NCBI RefSeq assembly: GCF_900104385.1
Contig: NZ_FNJA01000010.1
Location: 44,046-108,045, forward strand
Reading direction: 5' to 3'
From: Rhodoferax sp. OV413
GTDB taxonomy: Bacteria > Pseudomonadota > Gammaproteobacteria > Burkholderiales > Burkholderiaceae_C
Length of the DNA: 64,000 nt
A program made the translations under genes and the position numbers. Positions 60,848 to 64,000 of the stretch are shown piece by piece; within the stretch, counting starts at the first letter, position 1; each line of letters starts with the position of its first letter. The notes under the pieces were generated by a model. That model had not been told where the DNA came from. It ran no database searches and was given only the letters and a program-made list of their open reading frames with translations.

Positions 60848-61321
60848 ATGAGCGACAAAGCCTTCGAGGTACTCACCGCGCGCATTCTGATTGCCCGGCG
60901 AAGGAGGTTATTTGGTTCGGCCCCAATGTTCCATCAATACAAGCAAGTCACCACCTCAGACCTTGACTCCTTGGAATCGCAGTTAGGCCATATGTTGCCA
61001 AACGCCCTGCGTATCTTTTTACTGATTGCGGGTTACGGAGACCTCAACGGTTCGTACTTCGGGCTGCGACAAGAGTTTTTCAGCGTCATTGAAACCGGCG
61101 AACTGGCAAACCATGTCATGTTCGCGCAAGACGAACTGGGCAACTTTTACGCATACAGTTGCGTTGATGGTGCAATCTTTTTCATCGAGCGGCACGCGCC
61201 CGAACATGCCCGGCTTGCTGACAACTTCGAGACTTTTTTAGAGGAACTTGAGCGAAGGAGTTTTGACCTTCAGGGTTGGACCGATAGCCTTAAGATGTTG
61301 CCATATACGTGGCAAAGATGA
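60848..61321 (+). CDS. SMI1/KNR4 (SUKH)-like immunity protein
   Basis: A 157-aa protein with the SUKH-superfamily pattern: TTSDLDSLESQLGHMLPNALRIFLLIAGYGDLNGSYFGL at about residues 35-72 (the helix pair plus the L-P-x-x-x-x-x-F-L core), then FAQDELGNFYAYSC with the D-x-x-G-x-x-x strand, and a C-terminal FLEELERRSF. SUKH proteins are often immunity factors against nuclease toxins. No toxin gene is seen in the window, so this may be an orphan immunity gene. Confidence 0.8.
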   Translation: MSDKAFEVLTARILIARRRRLFGSAPMFHQYKQVTTSDLDSLESQLGHMLPNALRIFLLIAGYGDLNGSYFGLRQEFFSVIETGELANHVMFAQDELGNFYAYSCVDGAIFFIERHAPEHARLADNFETFLEELERRSFDLQGWTDSLKMLPYTWQR

Positions 61322-61373
61322 CTGGCCGAACGGCTGCAACGCGCCCTGGCCAGCCGTACTCGATACGGCAGAA

Positions 61374-61475
61374 TACGGCCAGAAGCAGTCGTTCATGCCC
61401 ACCTCCCAGTTGTCCATATTTTTGAGTATGGCTTGAGGGTCTGAGACTCCAAGCTGCGGCAAGATGCTGCTGGAC
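61374..61475 (+). repeat. Spacer repeat r3, long form
   Basis: It begins ACGGCCAGAAGCAGTCGTTC and extends about 100 bp, sharing with r6 (62697-62790) an exact 20-mer (CCAGTTGTCCATATTTTTGA) and the 15-mer TCCAAGCTGCGGCAA at matching distance. It fills most of the gap between the SUKH-like gene and the next gene. Confidence 0.75.
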
Positions 61476-61498
61476 GCTACAAAACAGCGCACCCCACT

Positions 61499-61957
61499 AT
61501 GTACATTGACCAAGACTCCCGGAAAGATTTGCCTTGCCTGACTTTTTTATTGCTGGTGCCGGGTGACGATGACGGAGTGGCGCTCTTCAAGGCAGAGGCT
61601 CAGAATGGTTCATTTGGCTTTTCTGTTGAGTTTTATGGATACGCGGGACAGTTCGGCGAGCTGGCTTCTTGCATAAGGGGCTTTCCGAGCGAATCCAAAA
61701 GCGTAGTCGAGTTCACTGTCGGGGCTACGGGCATAGGTACATGCATGTTGAAATTCATATGCGTCGATGCCTTGGGGCACATGGGGCTGTGGGTTACAGG
61801 TGAATCCCGTCGCACTCCCTTTCCCGAGAAAAAGTATCAGCACGCGACAGTTGCCCTTCGCATTGAGGCGGCTGCTATCGATAGATTTCATGCGGAACTA
61901 CTGGCGCTCGCATCCGGAATATCAGAGAAGGCCGTTCTATACGCGGTCGAGCCCTGA
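61499..61957 (+). CDS. Hypothetical small protein, possible immunity-type
   Basis: A 152-aa soluble protein, probably beta-rich: LTFLLLVPGDDDGVALFKAEAQNGSFGFSVEFYGY, LGHMGLWVTGESR and a C-terminal helix AAAIDRFHAELLALASG. Length, acidity and neighbourhood resemble polymorphic-toxin immunity proteins, but I cannot name a family. GC content is lower than the chromosome backbone. Confidence 0.65.
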   Translation: MYIDQDSRKDLPCLTFLLLVPGDDDGVALFKAEAQNGSFGFSVEFYGYAGQFGELASCIRGFPSESKSVVEFTVGATGIGTCMLKFICVDALGHMGLWVTGESRRTPFPEKKYQHATVALRIEAAAIDRFHAELLALASGISEKAVLYAVEP

Positions 61958-61971
61958 TGTCAGCTACAGAA

Positions 61972-61994
61972 ATCTGCCAGAAGCGGACATATAG
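61972..61994 (+). repeat. Spacer repeat r4
   Basis: CTGCCAGAAGCGGACATATAG, four bases before the ATG of the L7/L12-like gene. It matches r2 in sequence and in position relative to the next start codon. Confidence 0.65.
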
Positions 61995-61997
61995 AAC

Positions 61998-62222
61998 ATG
62001 ACTCAAACTGTTGAAATTGCGGGTTGGACGGTTGGCATGCAGAAGGTAAGTTGCACCGAATTGCTACGGGAAAGCTTGGGAATAGGATTACGTGATGCCA
62101 AACAATTGACTGATGCAATTTTGGTAGGCGCAAAGCCCAAAGTCTCAGTTAACTCTGCGGTCGCTGCGGCAGAGCTTGTTAGAAAGCTGGGTACCATTGG
62201 TGTCATTGCAAGTTTGGCCTAA
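61998..62222 (+). CDS. Small protein resembling the ribosomal L7/L12 C-terminal domain
   Basis: A 74-aa protein. The stretch RESLGIGLRDAKQLTDAILVG, then KPKVSVNSAVAAAELVRKLGTIGVIASL parallels the L7/L12 C-terminal fold (helix VREITGLGLKEAKDLVD, then K-P-x-x-V, then a helix and a G-A-x-V strand). It has no L7/L12 N-terminal domain and is not near ribosomal genes, so it is a stand-alone domain protein of unknown role. Confidence 0.65.
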   Translation: MTQTVEIAGWTVGMQKVSCTELLRESLGIGLRDAKQLTDAILVGAKPKVSVNSAVAAAELVRKLGTIGVIASLA

Positions 62223-62227
62223 GTAGC

Positions 62228-62248
62228 TTTCGGCCAAAAGCAGTCGTC
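62228..62248 (+). repeat. Spacer repeat r5
   Basis: TTCGGCCAAAAGCAGTCGTCG, just after the L7/L12-like gene; resembles the first bases of r3. Confidence 0.55.
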
Positions 62249-62291
62249 GACTATGCGTACGACACCAGCCTTAGTGAGGTGAATGATGACC

Positions 62292-62654
62292 TCACCAGTC
62301 GCGCCATTCGCTTGCCGGACCTTCACCATCGCCGTACTTTGATGGATCAAGCCCAGCCGCAACGGTGATTGTGTTGACCAGTTCGCACAAGTCTTCACGC
62401 TCGCCGGTTTCTATAAGACTCTCATCAGACTCATTGAGCGTGTTCAACGCGATGACTGCTTTCTCAAACGCCGCCAGCATGACTGGCTCGGCCGCGTCAG
62501 GCCCGACTCGCAAGAGTTCAGCGATCAGTTGATCAAACACACCAGAAAATGCTGAACACGCCTCAGCGGTGTATTGCTCAAGGCCGCTTTCCTGCCAACG
62601 CCGAAATGGGTAGCCATCTTTTGTGGCGTTGAGCCTGTCTGAGTAATCGCTCAT
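62292..62654 (-). CDS. Hypothetical small acidic protein
   Basis: A 120-aa protein on the opposite strand to its neighbours: SDYSDRLNATKDGYPFRRWQESGLEQYTAE at the start, an all-helical middle and the end ETGEREDLCELVNTITVAAGLDPSKYGDGEGPASEWRDW. The strong acidic/Trp-containing C-terminus looks conserved rather than random, but I cannot name the family. A role as an immunity or antitoxin-like protein is possible from context only. Confidence 0.7.
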   Translation of the reverse strand: MSDYSDRLNATKDGYPFRRWQESGLEQYTAEACSAFSGVFDQLIAELLRVGPDAAEPVMLAAFEKAVIALNTLNESDESLIETGEREDLCELVNTITVAAGLDPSKYGDGEGPASEWRDW

Positions 62655-62696
62655 TGGTCGTTCCCTGTGAAATGTTGCTATCGATGTATGGTTACA

Positions 62697-62797
62697 GTCG
62701 GCCAGAACCAGACGGTCAAGCTCGCCCGCCAGTTGTCCATATTTTTGATGATGACCGGGACGACCGGCATTCCAAGCTGCGGCAACATACGACCAGC
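62697..62797 (+). repeat. Spacer repeat r6, long form
   Basis: It starts CGGCCAGAACCAGACGGTC and carries the same 20-mer and 15-mer as r3 (61374-61475), so the two are diverged copies of a unit of about 95 bp. It lies between the acidic protein gene and the small membrane protein gene. Confidence 0.75.
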
Positions 62798-62841
62798 AAC
62801 GGACATTCGTTAACTACCTCCCGCGACCACAAACCTTGTCA

Positions 62842-63159
62842 ATGGACTATTCGAACCAGTCGGTGTCTGCATTGTTCCGAGGCCCTTTGCGTTCCACGCC
62901 TCAAGGCTGGGTGGTGTTAGCTTGCGCCTTCGTGTATGCGGTCTTGGGGCTTGTCTTTGGCTTTTTTGAGATTACCCCACCACTTGGCAAGTCGGTTGGT
63001 GCGGCCATCTCCATTTGCATAAGTTGGCCGCTCATCGTCTTCGTAATGTTCGTCAAGCAAGGCATCCCGTCGTTTACGCCCTCATGGCTCGGTGCGGCCT
63101 ATCTTGGGCTTGTGTCGGCCATGCCAGTGCTTTATCCCCTTTACCGTGAACTTGTTTGA
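62842..63159 (+). CDS. Small hypothetical membrane protein
   Basis: A 105-aa protein with three likely membrane segments (WVVLACAFVYAVLGLVFGFF, SVGAAISICISWPLIVFVMF, WLGAAYLGLVSAMPVLYPLY). I chose the ATG at 62842 (MDYSNQSV) over a TTG two codons upstream. No family is recognised. Confidence 0.65.
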   Translation: MDYSNQSVSALFRGPLRSTPQGWVVLACAFVYAVLGLVFGFFEITPPLGKSVGAAISICISWPLIVFVMFVKQGIPSFTPSWLGAAYLGLVSAMPVLYPLYRELV

Positions 63160-63166
63160 GGCAGAA

Positions 63167-63190
63167 CTCGGCCAGAAGCAGGCATTCGCA
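63167..63190 (+). repeat. Spacer repeat r7
   Basis: CTCGGCCAGAAGCAGGCATTC, 8 bases after the stop of the small membrane protein gene. Confidence 0.6.
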
Positions 63191-63261
63191 TGCCAGCTTA
63201 AATCGCTCACGGACTCAATGTTTAGGCTTCACATGACCTCTTCGCCAGTCAATCACTATTT

Positions 63262-63675
63262 ATGAAGTCGGTGAATAGGAATGTCCTGGTGGGAGTTGTT
63301 GCCGTAGCACTGCTCATTGGCGGCTGTGGCCAGTCCAATGAACGGCCCGTAGTAACAATTCAGCAGGTTGAGCCTGCTTCAGGTGCTGGACTGGTCAGTG
63401 GTGAACACATCACGTTTACAGTCAAAGCCAGAGTGCAAGGTGTTTTGGGAAAAAATGCATCTGTTGGATTGGTGGTCCAGTCAGACGCGGAAATGGTTGC
63501 CTATGCGCCGCCGGTGCCTGTCGAAAATGGGCGAGACATCACACTGACAGTGACCGCGGTGATTCCGAAAGCAGCCTCAATTCGATTGTTCACACCGATG
63601 TACATTGGGGGTGCAGAGAGAACCGATGTACTGGATACCCGCGTAATCAAAATCATCGCGAACCAGGCTCCCTAG
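63262..63675 (+). CDS. Small hypothetical lipoprotein
   Basis: A 137-aa protein with an N-terminal signal sequence and lipobox LIGGC (Cys at about residue 22), so likely lipid-anchored in the envelope. The mature part looks beta-sandwich-like (VTIQQVEPASGAGLVSGEHITFTVKARV, DITLTVTAVIPKAASIRLF), as in small Ig-like periplasmic domains. No family name is offered. Confidence 0.72.
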   Translation: MKSVNRNVLVGVVAVALLIGGCGQSNERPVVTIQQVEPASGAGLVSGEHITFTVKARVQGVLGKNASVGLVVQSDAEMVAYAPPVPVENGRDITLTVTAVIPKAASIRLFTPMYIGGAERTDVLDTRVIKIIANQAP

Positions 63676-63708
63676 CGATGTAGACGGTGATGAAAACTTC
63701 AGCATTCG

Positions 63709-64000
63709 GCGGCGGATTCAACCGGTCGATGCAACACACTGAGAACTGCGTGAGCAGACGGAGTGTTGCAGATGAAGTACCGGACACGAAACTACTATAC
63801 CGACAGCCAGAAGGCGCTGATGTGGGAGCGATGGAAGGAAGGTTGGACGCTTCACCAGATTGGCCAACTGTTTGACCGGCCGCACACTTCGATCCAAAAC
63901 ATTTTGGTGAAAACGGGTGGCATTCGGCCGCCGGAACGGTGCCGGTCCGCGACAGCCTTGACTTTGTTCGAAAGGGAAGAGATATCGCTCGCGATCGTTG
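63709..64000 (+). mobile_element. IS30-family insertion sequence, left part (cut by window edge)
   Basis: The left terminal inverted repeat is probably within GGATTCAACCGGTCGATGC to GCAACACACTG (about 63714-63742), shortly upstream of the transposase gene; without the right end it cannot be confirmed. Confidence 0.5.
63772..64000 (+). CDS. IS30-family transposase, N-terminal part (cut by window edge)
   Basis: The frame is open from the ATG at 63772 to the window end (76 codons). The N-terminus YYTDSQKALMWERWKEGWTL, then IGQLFDRPHTSIQNIL, is the IS30-type helix-turn-helix domain, followed by GGIRPPERCRSATALTLFEREEIS. This matches the start of IS30-family transposases widespread in Burkholderiales. 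The catalytic DDE domain would lie beyond the window. Confidence 0.85.
   Translation, partial: MKYRTRNYYTDSQKALMWERWKEGWTLHQIGQLFDRPHTSIQNILVKTGGIRPPERCRSATALTLFEREEISLAIV

Noticed and set aside
62654..62920. 88-codon plus-strand ORF before the small membrane protein
   Set aside because: It reads across repeat r6 and overlaps the better-supported membrane protein gene in another frame.
60175..63700. CRISPR array or integron attC array
   Set aside because: The spacer repeats are separated by whole genes of different length, are not regularly spaced, and lack recognisable attC core sites; no cas or integrase gene is visible.
1..64000. tRNA or rRNA genes
   Set aside because: No cloverleaf-like segment with a conserved T-loop or rRNA core was noticed; a covariance scan would be decisive.

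Overview
The window is GC-rich, densely coding chromosomal DNA from a betaproteobacterium, most likely a member of the Comamonadaceae (Rhodoferax/Polaromonas/Acidovorax-like). Supporting this are two Omp32-type porins, a Coq7-type ubiquinone hydroxylase, a Burkholderiales-style cyanophycin locus (two CphA proteins, an ABC protein and a DUF1854 protein), a type II secretion operon with gspN, and the aerobic (CobG/CobF) cobalamin pathway. Assignment is by protein resemblance only; no rRNA or tRNA gene was seen.

Layout. 1-11.2 kb: one long co-directional run with a two-component system, a binding-protein ABC importer with two ATPases, a lone PhnD-like binding protein and two chemoreceptors. 11.5-15.0 kb: pqiA-pqiA-pqiB-pqiC envelope lipid-transport operon. 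15.1-20.2 kb: MFS transporter, glycine-zipper lipoprotein, a cysteine desulfurase-rhodanese fusion facing an Lrp/AsnC regulator, and a YlqF/RbgA-type GTPase. 20.3-24.2 kb: two divergent porins, coq7, an OsmC-like protein. 24.4-27.4 kb: candidate sRNA, ilvA, cobS, cobC. 27.4-38.3 kb: type II secretion genes (gspC reversed; gspGHIJKLMNDEF). 38.3-41.0 kb: 5'-nucleotidase and a BacA/SbmA/YddA-like ABC protein. 41.1-49.6 kb: unknown protein plus the cyanophycin locus. 49.7-52.7 kb: minCDE, creA, a DUF2076 protein. 53.1-60.2 kb: cobGHIJ-K-LEMF corrin-ring genes. 60.2-63.7 kb: an AT-richer array of small unrelated genes punctuated by a short repeat, ending in a truncated IS30-type transposase gene at the right edge.

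Most striking observation. A 48-49 nt repeat with fixed geometry, GCTA-N10-AGC-N5-GCGC-N10-(A/T)GCGC-...GCC, followed by an AT-rich tail, occurs at least nine times between 15 and 53 kb, in both orientations. Two copies (A, I) lie between annotated genes and one (B) overlaps the 3' end of the desulfurase gene, supplying its last codons and stop. Six lie in frame inside genes: cobS, cobC, gspK, gspD, gspF and the BacA-like ABC gene. There they encode transmembrane, signal-peptide, linker or N-terminal segments. This looks like a small palindromic element colonising protein-coding sequence. The second notable region is the 60-63.7 kb small-gene array with its own repeat family. All functional calls are from reading translated sequence; no database search was run.
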